Assembly (NCBI GenBank): GCA_000231825.2
Contig: JH720353.1
Location: forward strand, 489,488 to 553,487
DNA: 64,000 bases
Direction: 5' to 3'
Source of the DNA: Tetrahymena elliotti 4EA
Taxonomy: Eukaryota > Ciliophora > Oligohymenophorea > Hymenostomatida > Tetrahymenidae
Shown here: one piece after another, positions 39,627 to 54,184 of the stretch
Layout of the letters: each line of letters begins with the position of its first letter
How positions within the stretch are numbered: position 1 is the stretch's first letter
The notes under the pieces: generated by a model
The model's input: only the letters and a program-made list of their open reading frames with translations
The model's database searches: none
What the model was told of the DNA's origin: nothing
Translations under genes and position numbers: made by a program

Positions 39627-42600
39627 ATGAAACTGCATGAGCAGGTAAATTTTTAAATTAAAATTCTATTTACTCATATTAATTTTAAAGAAAGTTATTA
39701 TAAACGAAAACATAAATAAATTGTTTCTGAGTTACTGTTTTATGCTAGCATTTCAATATGAGCATCATAAAAAGAAAGAGTATTTAGATGATTTAAAAAG
39801 TCTCATCTATTCACCAGCTTTTCTATTTAGTAAAGAGGATTTTGTTAATATGGCTATGGTCATTTACTTTCTGATAGTAATTAAGAGAAAAATCAATAAA
39901 TCAGAGGAAGATCCTCATTATAAGTTATCTATTAATGATCTCATTAACTCTAAGTAGCTAAAGAGGATAGCTAATAGATTTATGTAGCAAAGTACAATGA
40001 ATTCTTTTAAACAAATACAATAACATATAATCTGGCTTTATGTGAGCAAATTTTTTTGTGTGTGGATGACTCTTCACATAAAATAAAAGAAATGTTTGAG
40101 CAAAATCACATCTGAAAAGCATGAATTCAGATTTCATATTGAATCTGAAATAGAAAGCTTAGAATAAGTTATAAGATAGACTTACATCTAAGCAAATTAA
40201 ATATTCAAAATTGTTCTGATTGATAAAAAATAAGTCAATCTTAGTAAAAATGATTTTTTACAGATCATTTATAATATGAAAACTATTGATTATAAGATGT
40301 TTGGAATCTCAACGGAATAAGAAAAAAACTTTATCTTTATGGAGCAAATTTTTTTAAAATGGCAGCACATAGATTCTATGTTTTTTCCTTAAAAATAAAG
40401 AAAACTATAGAGAAATCAATCTGAAGAAGATCAAAATAATTAGTTAATAAAATAGTAATCTCCTGAAGACTATAATCTTATATTTATATAAAAGATGAAT
40501 TAAAAATTTGATAAATTTCCTGAAGAATTTGTATTTAATGCTCTAGATATATTAAATAAGTACTCAGCATCAAGATAAAACATGGGTAAAAGCATTAAAA
40601 GCTAAATGACATAATAAAAATCATTAAACTTTCTCAGTAACAGAGAAACTATTTAATCAATAGATCACATTGAGTAATAAAACCCTAAAATTTAAGTTTT
40701 TGATTCAAACTAACTTTTGTAGATAGAAATATTAGTTTCTTCTAAAAATCTTCCTTTAAATGAATCTATAGATTATGAAGATAATACTAAAGAAGGGGCT
40801 GCTATAACAATCAGAAACATATTATAAAACTTAGTCTTTAAAAACATCTTTTTTTAATTTTTTAAGTTGCCAAATATTTATGAAATAGAAGAAAACATGA
40901 TTTAATAATAAATATTGAAAGGAAAAAAATACTTTAGTCTCCAAGAAATTTTAGAAATAGAAATTAACCCAAACGAAGAAGAATAGAAAAAAAATATTTA
41001 AAAAGAAGTAGCTCTAAATAGTCAACTACAACAGCAAAAAAGCTTAAAATTAGATTATCTATTACAAAAATAATAAACTTCTCAATAAAATAAATTTTTA
41101 AGTTATAAAGCCTCAAATGAAATTTAACCAGATGTAGAGGAAATGTAAAAAAATATCCAGAAAGAACCTGCTCTAAATAGTTAAGAGGAAAAAAATTAAA
41201 AATTAGATTATCTTTTACAAAAATGGAAATCTTCTCAGCAAAAAAAATTTTTAAACTATAAAACCTCTAGTGATAAATAGGAACATTTAATGAAGTAAAC
41301 TTTTAAATTAATAATTTAATGTAAATTTAAACGACCTAATTTTATTATTCTCTACCTACTAAATCTGATGAGGATTTAGTATTTTAGAAAATAAATTTTC
41401 TTTTATTAATTATTTATTTTAAGAATATTAAAGAAGAAGAATTTACTAGAGAATTAAGATGAGGAATAACTTTAAAAAACCTAAAAGTAATATACTACAA
41501 CTGGAAATAGTATTACGGCATTGACTCATGATAATACATACTCAACAAAAACATTTTAAAGCACAGCTTAATTAGATTTTAAATAATATTAAAAAAACCC
41601 TAAATCTTCTAAAAAAAATGAAGTGTATTTTGCATACACATCTAGACCTTATAGTGCCAAATAGAGAAGATTAGTTTCTTAACAATAGCAATAATAGAGT
41701 AATCCCTACTTAAACTAATCCTCTACAAAAACATAAATAAAGAGCATCTAAGAACTTACCTAGTTATATAATGATAACTTGAATTAAAATGAGCTAATTA
41801 GCAATGATTATTAATTGACCAAACCTAATAAAGCAAATTAAAATATTAAAAAGTTAGATTTAAAAAATATAAGTAATTAATAAAAAAAGAGTTTGTAAGT
41901 CTTTCAATAAGTAATTTCTAATCATCCTAGCCAACCATTTATGACTTAGAGATCGTCTTAAAATATATAAGAAGAAGATAACTAATATAGCCATCATGAT
42001 ATAAATTAAAATGACTAATATAACAAAAAATTTGAATCTCAGTATTCAAGAAAAAGTTCTTTCTAATATTAAAATTTTTTCCAAAATGCTTAATAAAATT
42101 CAAAGAATCAAGAATAAAAACAAGTTAAAAATAAAAGGCAAACTTCTATTAGTATTGAAGATGATAAAAATTAAAAAGAAAGCTTGAGTTAAAAGAATAT
42201 TTAAAGTTCTATTTCTTTAATTCCAGAACCTCGAACTGATAGAGCAGGAAGAGGAGGAGTAGGAGCTGGTGCATCCAATTTCGAGGAGTTTGGTATGAAA
42301 ACTGTTTTTTCTATGAGAGATTTTGATTGCAAAGGGGATGAGTGGATTTTAAATGGACTAAATACTGATAGAACGAACAATAATAACAAAGATAGTAATT
42401 AACTAAATAACTCAGGTGGATAGTGTTCAACAAATAAAAATATAAATATTCCTTTTTAGGTTGATTCTATGAGTAATATTTCATAGTCTAATAAAGGTTA
42501 CTCTACTCCATTTTCTAATAGATTAAGTAGTGTAAATTTTATTAACTCAAACAACGTTAACACCCCTTAAAAATAGATAGAACAAAATAATTTTTAAGAC

Positions 42601-45600
42601 TAATAACCATTTGTATCTTTTAATTCTATTTAAAATCAGGTTCTTTAGAAGAATAATAAATAAATTAGATCAAATAAAAAATTTATGCTACATAAAAGAA
42701 GTGTTCCATCTCTAAACAATGAAAAGACTGCCTCTTAAAGTAGCTACCAATAAACTTTAAATAGTTTTAATAATGATTAGTATAATTAAATACCTCAACC
42801 CTCTTCTAAATCTTATGCTAATCTGGTAGAGAATTATTATTTTACAAATAACAAAAGAAATTTTCAAAAAAAAGAAATAGCTGGTAATATTTAAAATACA
42901 ACTTAATCAGCTAATGAGCTATCTTACTATAAATTAACTCCAAGCAGAAGATTAGTTACTAAAAGTCCTGCTCTTAAAAAATAATAATTAAACTAAAATT
43001 CAATAACTGATAATGTTTAAAACCAATCTAAAGCTCAAGTATTTCATTAAATGACATAAAGGCCTAATTCTGTTTAATAAAGAATTACTCAAAAATCTAT
43101 TGTTTCTATAAGCAATAAATTTAATAATGAAGGATCAATAAATTATTTAATGAGTTTAAATAATTTATTTGATGGTTGCGAAGGTTTAAAAAATTAAGCT
43201 ATTTCTCAAAGAATTATGTAACAAAACTAGAATTAACTTAATACAACCACTTGTATATCAAAGCTTCAAACGTAAAATTCTTTTGATTCATTAATACAAG
43301 ATAAACCTGGTGTTAATACTTTAATTAAATGCTATCAGCTTTAAAATCAATATGAAGAATATGAAAAAAACATACTCAACGCATTCTAAAAGAAAAATCT
43401 TTATGAAATTGATATTTTACCTGTGAAGGATAAATGTGAAAAAGATTATTACTAAGAATTAAATCAATAATTAAATATAATAGAGTAACCAATAGAAGAA
43501 AATACAGAGTCTATAAGAGTTTCTCAAAAATAATCTTAAGGTAATTAAATTCCAAATAATTCCTTACAAAACAAATAATCACCTGATCACAAAGATTAGC
43601 AACTTATCCTTGAAATAAGAAAATGTGAATCAGAAGTAAACTAAGAAGATAAAACAGTTGTTGGATTAATGTCAAATAAAGAGGGTTCATAAAGTAAAAA
43701 TCAAAACTAGTAAAAAATTAAAGAAAATATATTAGTAGGGGAAAACAGTAATTAACAAAATGATAGTGAAGATTTAAAGATGAGTAACTAAACTCCTAAT
43801 TTCTAAACATAAAGTTAAGGGAAAAAAAAATTTTCAATAATAGAATAATTAGGGAAAAAAGCTTTTAACAAATAGAAATTTCCTGTTAAATTTTCTTAAT
43901 ACAAATAAACTAATAGTTAATCACCAATAAATGATTCAAATCAACCAAATCCTGAATACAAATTTCATGCATAAATGATATTAAAATAATCAAAACCGTT
44001 AGAAGTTACTCCACATAGATCAAATTTACACTAATAAAATGATAAACCTACAAATAATAATTAAGATGATCTTATATCAAGTGATGTTTCTAGAATATCG
44101 ATATCATCTCATTTTAGTCCTACCCTTCAAAATAAGAATCCTATTACATTTACTCAAAAATTTTTATAATACGATCAAGAACAGAATTAGAATTAAAATA
44201 ATATTTAAGAAAAAAATTTGCAAAGTTCTTCTGTTCTTAACCACTCTTCTTCAAAAAGGAGCTAATTTGATTTGTAATCTAAGAATAGCTAGGAACCAGT
44301 ATCATAAAGTAACGAGTAATTAGACAATTACAATTCTAGTTCTTTTTTAAAATTGTCTCAGCTTAAAAATAGTGGCACATTTAGGCTGTCTGTTAAAAAT
44401 ATTTTTAAAGCTGAAGAAAAAAGAAAATAAGATGATGAAATTAGAAAATAAAAATTTTAGTAAAGATAGTCATATTTATCCTATGCAGCTAAAACAGAAG
44501 AAATTCCATCTATAATTAATCAAAGCAGTGAAAGTTTAAACAACCAATCAATTATTGAATAACATGGTTCTCAAGAGTAATCATCTGATGCAGCCCCACC
44601 AAAAAAGATGTCTCCATTCATAAATAGAATTATAAATGATAAAATTGATGAAACAAAATTTAGTAAAATAAATTTGACATAAAATTATGAAACAGATACT
44701 CCTAATTCTCAAGCTTCCCATACAAATAGGCCCTCTAGATTCAAATAACACAAAGGTAAAATATATTTCATTCAATCTTTTTAAAATGTTATAAAAATAT
44801 TATCATTAGAGGAGGCATTTTGGTTCACTGAAAAAGAAAAGTATTAACTAATGATTACTTCTCATACGAATACAAACGATAACGACTTAAGCGGGAGAAA
44901 CAAATCTCTATCAAAAATTTAAACTCCCAAAAATTCAATCTAATTCTCTAATTCAAGAAAGAATTCTGGAGGATTCATTAATTTTACAGAGAGTTTAGAA
45001 AAAGCAAATATATAAAACAATATTTCTAGTGGAAACAGTAAAAGCAATTATGAAAAGTAGTTTAAATTTTAAAATTCCTAACAAGAGCAAAGTTAAGTAT
45101 CATAATAAATAAAATCATAAGAATTAATAAGCAGCTAATTTTTACAAAAAGGATAGGAAGTTGTAGCAATTAGTTAACCTAAAGACCATATTATTAAAGA
45201 AATTAAAAAAAAAATAGGCAAAATAAAGTTTGAATTCTTGCACAGGATCGTCTAAGCATTTAAATTGTAATATCTGTTTACTAATTTCATTTATTTATCA
45301 TTTAAATTTTAAATGGTTGGTTGATCATTATGGTTTTGTTCAAATTATTTTATTTTATTCAAAGACTAATTAACCAAAGAGAGAGGAAAAGGTTAGAATC
45401 AAAATGCAAAGAAATAATTGATTAATGTTGCTACTTATTAAAAACTATTTATTCAAAATCTTCAAAATATAAAAAGACTTATGAAAATAGTGATTAGCCA
45501 TACTAAAATATCTAATAGAATGCAAGTAAAATAAATCTTCCTTTTAAATTCTTTATTTCTTGCTTAGGTAATACTCCTTAATGCATAAATGTTTTCCATC

Positions 45601-48600
45601 ATTATGACTAGTCCAAAAAATCATATGGCTTACTCCTCAAATGGGAATACTCTCAAAGCTTTATTCCTTTAGAACTTTCACTTGTTTAAAATATGCCTTT
45701 TAAACATGCAACAGTATGGCCTTAGTATTTTATTATGTTTACTGCTTATTTAATAGAACAAAAGATTATCAAAAATATAGATTCTTATCCTTTTGACATT
45801 TATCTTGAGGATTAAAAATTCTCTATTAATTTTTTCAACTTAAATAACACAAAAAATTAAGATTTTAAATAGTAAAGTATTCTTTCTCAAAAAATTACTT
45901 TTGAAGATGTTATCTTGGTAGGGTATTTATAAGAGATGATTTAACTTTATTTAAAGACTCAATACTATTTTTCATACGAACTTACTGGGTATCGAATTCT
46001 TGAGAATCAAGACCTTATAATAACTGTTTAAATAGAGTAAGCCAAATCTTAAATTAGATAAATAGAGAGGTAATTAAATTTAAACTTCTTTTCTTTTTTA
46101 AAATTATTTTATTAAATTAGGCTTATTTCTCAATAAATTGACTTCAATGTAGATGTTAGTTTTGAACCTGATTATATCTAAAAAGGAATTCAAAAATTAT
46201 ACTCAAGCACTGAAGAATAAACTCCTGATTATTTTTAAAAATTTAAGAATAAATCTAAATTTTAACTCATTCATTTTTAGAAAGAGAGACTTAACAAACA
46301 AAACTTATTTGCTAAAAAATAATCAAATTAAAATGTAACTCAAACCTTAGCAAAAAAACTGCATTAAATTTTTGATCAAAATTCTCATTAAATTGATAAT
46401 TTGATAGGCACATATAAATAGCCTAGACATATATTAGGCTTTCTTCAGAAAGTAGGTAATCACTTTATAATGGTAGATTTAAGAATGTGCTTATAAGAAT
46501 AGTTGAATTACAATAGTCTTAAATTAGAAAAATTTGATACTTCTTAAATTTCTTTCTTGATAAAAGCTAAAAATCTATCACTACCTCTTATTCGTGTTGA
46601 TGCAAGAGAAATAGGAGCAGATGAAATTGTTTAATTCTTTGGATCTTTGAATTTTTCAAAAGCTATAAAAATGTAAATTTTTTTTCATATTTCCAAATAA
46701 AAAAAGAATTGACTATTATAGGTTTGTATTGAGATAGAGGTTCCCTAAAATATGGAGAAGAAAGTTACTGGAAATATTCAAGTCATTCGTTTCCTTTTCC
46801 ACAGCTTAAAAAATAGCATTTGAGAAGCAACAAGGAAGTTAAAAAAACTTAAAAAAGAACATGACTCAAAATATTATTTTTATGCCATATTTGCCAAAAG
46901 AAGATAGATACAATTATAAAGTAGCTAGAAATATTCCTATTTTAAATCACTTAGATTAACAGCATGGACATTAAAATAATTATGAACATTTGTTTAGAAA
47001 GCAATTCTCATAAATCTATGAATCTCATTTCGTATTAAAAAGAGACTAGTATGAAGATAATTATTTGAATATATTTTAAAATACTTTAGTTTAGAATTAA
47101 AAAATTTCTAAAATTGACTTCAAAGACTAAATGTCTAACCCTATTGAGTCAAGTCCATAAGATAATACTTTTTCTAACTAGTCTGACTTTTCTAGCTCAC
47201 TTTTAGCATGTAAATATCAATTAAACAAAAACTTCATTCAATATCATAATATTTATTCTTTACTTTTTAAACTAATTAGATGAAATCATTTAAAAGTTCA
47301 CAAAAATAAACCAAATATTTTTTTTGAAAAACTAATAAAGCCAAAGTAATTTTCTGTTCTTTCTTAAGATTATTTGGTAACCGAATAGAGAATTTTTCTG
47401 TTTTAGAATTACAATAAAAGATATCCAAAGAAATTCTACAAAAAAAATAGAAATTTTTGATTTTAAAAGAACACTACTTTTAGCAAACATCTTGTTGCTT
47501 TATTTAGAAAATAGTATAGAATGTAAAGAGATAAAAAATATATTAGAAAGCAAAGACAAGCAGCAAATAGTGCATAGATATGTTAATTATCCTCGTTAAA
47601 TTTGTAAGCTAAGAGATTCTATAATTAGGAGAATTATCTAAGAGAATGTCAAGCCATCAGGAAAATAATTAGAAGTTCGTCAAATAATATTTAAAAATGA
47701 ATAAATTGGACTGCGTATTAGAGACGATGAATCTATTTTGAGACATTTGATTGTTAGATCTCCTTAACTCTTAAATTTTTTTAATGTTATTTAGAGATCT
47801 TACATCTTAAAAAATAAAGACTTAGGTGGCAGATGTTAAGTTTCAGCATATTTTTATATAAGGAAAAGCCCTGACTATAATCCTAATTAATGCATGCTTG
47901 TTTATTTAAATATTCTTCCTTATAATCTTCGCATAAAATAGTTTAATGTATTCTTAGGATATCAAGATCTTTAAGCTGTAGATAAGTAGTAATGCCTAGA
48001 AATATTTGAAAAAAATAAGTTTATTACTGAAAATTATATGTAAACATTTGCTTAAAAAATAGTTTCTTAAGTTTATGTTTTCAGAACTTTTTTAGGAATG
48101 CAGTTATTTTTTAGGTAGATCAGAGCACCTAAGCCAGTTCGTCGTAAAACTCTTTTGACAAATAGTCCTTATAAAAAGTTAGCAAATAGATCAAAATATT
48201 TACTTTAAAATACCTCATCTATTGAAAACCACGGCTTAGACAGCTAAAGAAGTGGTGATTCTCTAAATAGCAGGGCAGCCTCTAGGCATGAGAGCGATGA
48301 TCCATCTAATATTTTATCTAAAGCTAGTCTCCATTTAGGAAATTAATTAAGTACTATTCATTCACCCCATGCAGGAAATTTAGGGAGTTATAACCACTCT
48401 CAATTTCAACATTATCACTCTTAAATAAACTAATCTCAAACTCATAACAGAATGAAAGACAAGCATATGAAGGGCATTAAGAATTTTGAGCAGGCATCAC
48501 CTGAAAAAGATTTATATCAAAGGAAAAAAGCTGCTGAAACACTAACAAAAATAAAGTATGTAAGAAACAAGTATACAAAATATAATTTTGATCAAGGTAT

Positions 48601-51135
48601 TGATAAAGAAATTTCAAAGCCTTTCCTTGAAGAAATAATTCACTAAAAAAGAATTATCTACCAAAGTGCTAAAAAGTTTAATAATTAGTATTCTATAGTG
48701 ACAGTTATGAGAGATCTCGTTTTTGATTCTTTTTGTATTTAAATTTACATTCCTAAAATGTCTAGGACAATTTAGGCTAAAGTTACTCTGACTAAACTTG
48801 TAGACTGCTCATGGAATTTCTTTTCTCAAGTTTTTAAAGACAAATTCTTCTTTTTTTTTGATAACAGTAGCTATTTACACGTTTTTGAAAATTATTAAAG
48901 ATTTGCTGCACGTTGTTTATATATGGAAAAGCAATCAATGTAAAATAGTTTCAAACAAAAAAATGTTGTGGCTAAAGCATTTGATAATATTAACTAAGAA
49001 TCTGAACCATAAAGTGATAAATTTTTTAAGTTTAAGTTAACAGATGAAAACAATTAAGTAAAGTTTTTCAAAGTATACTCAGTAAATGATATGAAAGAAA
49101 CAATCGAGCTTGATGATGATGAATACAAAAAATATGTAAGTCCAAACTAGAACCAAGTTAAACTTTCTAGCAATGAGCCTATCTTCAATAATTTTATGAA
49201 AGATATCTTACCTTAATCTCAGTTAATTCAACCAAAAGTTTCATTTATGCTTGGGATTAATTTATTATAAAAGAAAGAAAGAATTCTTAAATTTTTAGGA
49301 AAAGCTATGAAAAATAAAGAGGATCTTCAAAAATAAGATAGCTAAGATAATACTAAAAATTATAATATTGCAAGCAATATTAAAGTTAACTCATAGTAAA
49401 CCTAAGACAAGTCAAATGCTTTGGATCTAAAAAAGAAGATGAAAAAAGTGACAATGAACACAGAAAAATCTGAAAAAGATTTAAAATAAAATAATGTTTA
49501 GACATCTGAAGAAGATAATAAATTGGACATAAATAGATAAGAAAATGCGGAATTTTATCAGAAAAATGGTATTTCAATTAATGAATATTTAGGAATTCCA
49601 TTTTTGCAAGATCTAGAGAATTCTGACTTTGAGACTTTAACCAAAATAGCTACAAGTCCAAGATAGTTGTCAATTCAATTAAAAAAGAATCAAGAATTCA
49701 TTAAGGCTCAAATGGACTAAAAAAAATCCTTGACATTTTCTTCTGTAAACAACTTCGAAAATGAAAGCTTTAGCTAAAAATCTCAATTTGAAAATGAAGC
49801 TATGAAAATAGCTCCTTAGAATAAAAACTAAAAATTTTTTAAAAGAAGTACAAGAGGGTTACTAAAAAAACTAGTCATAAAACACAGGCTCAAACTAATC
49901 TACTATAAAAATCAAAAAAGAATTTTCGAATTCTTCCGTAAAGAGAACAGTCGTAAAATTGACAGAATATATTAATTTGCTGCTTTAACAGAGCATATTG
50001 ATACATATTATATAAATCAAATAGAAAGCGATCGTTTGAAAAAATTATACAACTTTATCGAAATATATATTTGGGAAAAGCTTATCTAGTAATTTACTAC
50101 AATCTAATCTTTCCCAGATAAAGATAGCATGAAACAAGATGAAGTAGAACCCTATGTAGAGAAGGGAGAAGAAACCCAAAATAACAATAATAATAAAAAT
50201 GAAAATGCTAATCTCAACAATAGCAAAAGTAAAATTTTAAATTAAGATAAAGAAGTCTTGTAAGCTGATAACGAAAAAATCAAAACAGATCATCAAACCT
50301 ACAGCGTATATTTGTGTATAGATAATTCAACTAAGTTATATCTTCGTGAGTTACTTCATTCAGATTACATGAAAATAGATGGAGGAGAAGAATATCAAAC
50401 AACCTTATTTGTAGACTTCATTAAAGTAAAATTTTACTTTTTGAATCAATTAATTAATTTTTTTGTTTGAAAAAATTATTTTTTTAATAGAAAACTTAAG
50501 AAGACAACATTACAATAGAAAGTCCAAAGGACATGATAGATGTTAATTTTCATGAATAAACTACCAAAAAATAAAGAACAGAAACTTATTATTTTGATAC
50601 TCTTCCAACTATTGGTTATACTGAATCCTCTAATCACATAGTCTATATTAAGCATTAGAATTTAAATGAATAAACAGTATAAAAGATGAGAATTAACTTA
50701 CGTGAGATTATAAATCTATTTATAGCTGAAGGCTATTTTAAGAGCCAAACTAATTACTCAAATTCTAAGCTCTCATATGCTGAAATGAAGCAACTTTGCC
50801 ATTTCATCATATATAAGATCAAGACAAATGAATTCTTTGATATAGTAGAAATCAAGTCAACTATAAGAAATTTTTATTATCATAATCTTATTTTGGATCC
50901 TGTTCAAAAAATCTATCTTAAGTCTGTATTAGACGTCAACAGAAAAAGCATCAAATTTTTAGTCTCCAAAATAGGAACTTTTGAGTAAGTTTCAAGGGTA
51001 GTTCCCACCTAATTCTTTGAAGCATATGTACCCTTTTTCTAAGCTTTTATAAAATAAAAATAATATAACTTAGCCTTACAAAGAGTAGCTTCTTTCTATG
51101 GCTCAAAAATGTTAATATTTTTTTATTACAAATGA
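39627..51135 (+). CDS. Giant 3,634-residue orphan protein
   Basis: Ten exons: 39627-39644, 39691-41294, 41424-44755, 44810-45266, 45365-45525, 45568-46069, 46121-46672, 46722-47209, 47280-50425 and 50491-51135. They total 10,905 nt, exactly divisible by three, with matching phases. The stop is TGA at 51133-51135. Residues about 1-500 look folded and helical (KEDFVNMAMVIYFLIVIKRK). Residues about 430-530 contain two tandem copies of a roughly 40-residue unit (KLDYLLQKQQTSQQNKFLSY and KLDYLLQKWKSSQQKKFLNY). Residues about 550-1750 are a Q/N/S-rich, probably disordered arm. From about residue 1800 to the end the composition is balanced again (YPRQICKLRDSIIRRIIQ, LKKLVIKHRLKLIYYKNQKR, CHFIIYKIKTNEFFDI), suggesting several folded domains. 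No membrane segment or known motif is convincing. Exon 2/3 junction: the 129-nt intron is in frame, so it could instead be read through. Function unknown. Confidence 0.75.
40984..41263 (+). repeat. Two tandem copies of a ~120-nt coding repeat
   Basis: Within the giant gene, a unit encoding a KNIQKE..ALNSQ start followed by KLDYLLQK and a KFL-YK end occurs twice (about 40984-41110 and 41142-41263). The copies differ at several residues, so the duplication is not recent. Confidence 0.75.
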
Positions 51136-51615
51136 TAAACTTTTAAATTAATTATAAATTTCTCATATGTAAATTTAATTTCTAATTATGTATATATTAC
51201 TCTAAATACCTTATTATTTAAAAATAATAAACAAACTTAAGAATAATTTACTCATTTGTTTATTTTATTTTTTAATTAAAATTTTTGATATTAAAAATAC
51301 TAAAATTCTAAAATAAATAAATTTAAAATGGATTGAAGAAAACTCCTCAATTATCAAAATAAATTTTTTCCTAACATTTATTAATATAAAACTTTTAAGT
51401 AAATATTAATTAAAATTTATTGTTAACTATGCAATTATGTAACAAACAAATATTATTAACTTGATCAGAAATAAAAATTAAGGCCTTTTGGAGGGAGTGA
51501 AAACAATTTTATATAAAGTGAATAAAAGTACTTGAATATTTTCTTATATTTTATAAATATTTATTTAACTATTACTTTAATTTATTAACTAATTAATTAA
51601 TTACATTTTATTTTT
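51136..51615. other. Convergent intergenic spacer
   Basis: 480 nt of very AT-rich DNA between the stop of the giant plus-strand gene and the stop of the minus-strand transporter gene. It should contain both 3' UTRs. Nothing else seen. Confidence 0.6.
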
Positions 51616-53736
51616 TCATTATTAGGTTCTAATTCGGCCACTTGCACTCATATTTCCCATTTCAATCAAAGGAATATCGTTTTTAGTTGTTTCTTCAAGT
51701 TAATCTTATAGAGGCTAACCAAATGTTTCAGTGATAAATTTACACATTATTGCAGCTCCGATTCCAATAAAACCAAAAAAGGCCAAAGGATTTAAATTAT
51801 AGCTTTATACAAAAACCACAATTAAAGGCACAAATATTGTAACTATATATTTTTGTAAATGTGTTATTTTAAAATTAAAAGTGAATATTTTACTTATCTT
51901 GCCACTTGCTATACATATTCCATAACCTAAACTTCTAACTACTGTTGGATATCTTTCACTTGTATAAGTCATTAAAATACCACCAAATACTGAAATACCA
52001 AACCTTATACCCTAAAAAAAATTTAAGTTTTTTGATTTAAGTAAATTTTTAATAATACCATAGCAGAGAATACAATCAGACCCTTTTAAATGCATGCTTA
52101 TTAGTCAAGATAGCAGTTTTCTGGTATATTTAAGAATATCAAAGAAATGCAACAGAGAGCAGTTATAAGAGAGAACCAAAATAGAGATGGCTTTCTTTTC
52201 ATTTTTAATTTGATTGGAGCTATTAATAAAATTAAATGTTGATTAAACTCTGATGTTTAGATCTTTAATTCAAAAAGGGTTTACCACTCATAAGAATTGC
52301 AACTGTTTCACTAACAGCTGTTAGAGTTAGATTAGAGTGCATTTCAGCTCCCAAACTACTTAGAGAAAAAGACTAGCCATAATAAATCATGTATCTAAAA
52401 CTCCAAAAAATGACTAAGTATAAAGTAGTAATTCTAATAGAAGGATATCTAAACAAATCCAAATATCCATAGTTGTTCTATTGTTACTAGTTGTAGTAAG
52501 ATGAAGATTTATCTTCTGGAGTCTAATATGCACTAGTATAATAGTTTTCTTCTTCTACTTCTCCTTCAAGTTTATATTAAAATTCTGGTTTTCTATTTCT
52601 AATACATATGATGTTAATGACGGCTTTAGCTTCTGCAAATCTACTTTTTGAAACTAAATATCTAGGGGTTTCTAATAAATAACCTCTAGCAATCCAAAAC
52701 AAAATTAAAAAAGGAATTCCCATTAAAAAAATGCATTAATATCTCCATGATGTAATGTAATATGTTATAAAACCATAAAGAATTTAAGCTATGGACCAAG
52801 CACAACCTAAGGAGATTGTTGAGTAATTTCTAAATTTTTCAGCTTTATTATTTAATTAAAAATAAAATATTCAGTTATTGATTAAAAGAGAATATTCTTA
52901 AAAATAAAAATTAGTGCTGTGATAAATATATTATATAGCGTGTATATAGTAATCCTAATGCTAAAATAATTATATTTACCTGATATTTCTGAGACATAAA
53001 CCAAACTTATTGTTTCAAATCCATTTAAAGCTACTCCACAAAAGAAAAACATTATCATAAATTGAACTATATTATGAGAGAAGCCACATATGATGATAGA
53101 AACACCTGCTAATAAAATACTCAAACATAAAGCAAATTTTCTTCCTTTTTTATTACTGAGAGGAGGAAAAATAAATCCTGATATGGCATTACCTTTTATG
53201 CATTAAATAAAATTGAATCTCAATGATGTTCTATTTATGATAGATTATCTATAAAATATAATATACCTGCAAAGAAAATAGATCCAGAAATACCAATTAA
53301 ATACTATCTTTCACAGTATAACCCAAAATCTAAAGTAACAGAGTCATTGCTTTATGACATATCTATTTCCTTATAGTGAGCTTTACATGCCTACTAAAAA
53401 CTGCATTCTTATAATTCAGTATCAGTTTCTGCAAACTTACATTTAAATACTGGTTCTTAAAACAAAAAGGGTTAACCCATAATCATAAAAGAGAAAAGCA
53501 TCCATGTAATTGACAGTATATTAATAACACCTTTTTAAAACCTTGAATTATCTCCAACATATTCTAGAGCCTAAGATAATTTATTTTAAAATAATTTGAG
53601 AGAGTATTCAGAGCCAAATTGTATTTTTTAAAGGGTAGTAGTAATAATATAATTAATATTTTTAAGATCTGTTAAAAGAAATTACTTTATCTATGGAAAA
53701 ATAAGTATTGCCAACAAGTAGACTATTTGAATTCAT
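51616..53736 (-). CDS. SLC22-type major facilitator (organic ion) transporter
   Basis: Seven exons: 53736-53686, 53570-53267, 53192-52980, 52842-52285, 52219-52059, 52011-51894 and 51842-51616; 1,632 nt, 543 aa, all phases consistent. MFS carriers of this group move organic cations, anions or sugars across the plasma membrane. Seen: ALEYVGDNSRFQK before TM1 (like the EFGRYQ segment of SLC22/SV2 proteins). A large Cys-containing extracellular loop between TM1 and TM2 ends in DFGLYCERQYLIGISGSIFF, the counterpart of the CDR..L.. GS motif. The MFS motif A is FPPLSNKKGRK. After TM6 comes YLLETPRYLVSKSRFAEAKA, matching the family's P-E-S-PR-(W/Y)L motif. Later exons carry SERYPTVVRSLGYG. An N/Q-rich insertion lies in the central loop. 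The substrate cannot be told. Confidence 0.88.
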
Positions 53737-54184
53737 ATTTATAATGCTTTATCTATATCTAAATAAACTATCTATCTTCAATGAGTTTTTATAATTTTAA
53801 AAATATTGTTTTATCTTCTCTTCTTAAATGCCTTTTCTAAAAAAGATTACTTTTGTCAATGATAAATATCTTTTGAAATTAATTAAAATTGTTTGCATCT
53901 TTTCTGTTTTAACAAAAGTAAATCAAAAATTATTAACAGATAAAATTTTAATTACCATACTGAACTTAGTAAAGTTATGAAAAAAGTAAAGATGATAAAT
54001 ACTTATGATAGAGAATTTATCTTCTAGTTTATATAACCATTTTCTATTTTAGTTTAAGATTTTTAATTAAATACAATGAAATAGAAAATAATTTATATTT
54101 AAGTAATGAAATAACTAAATTGACTAGTATTTAGAAATTAAAAACTAACAAACATAATTATTTTTTTTTATTATTATTTTAGAA
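53737..54184. other. Intergenic DNA upstream of transporter and tRNA
   Basis: AT-rich, no exon. It contains the 5' region of the transporter gene and the upstream flank of the tRNA gene. A TGA-free minus-strand frame continues upstream of the transporter ATG to about 53900, so an earlier start is possible. Confidence 0.5.

Noticed and set aside
48452..48646. 64-codon plus-strand ORF as a separate gene
   Set aside because: It is an internal piece of the giant protein, in the same frame, bounded only by TAA codons that encode Gln.
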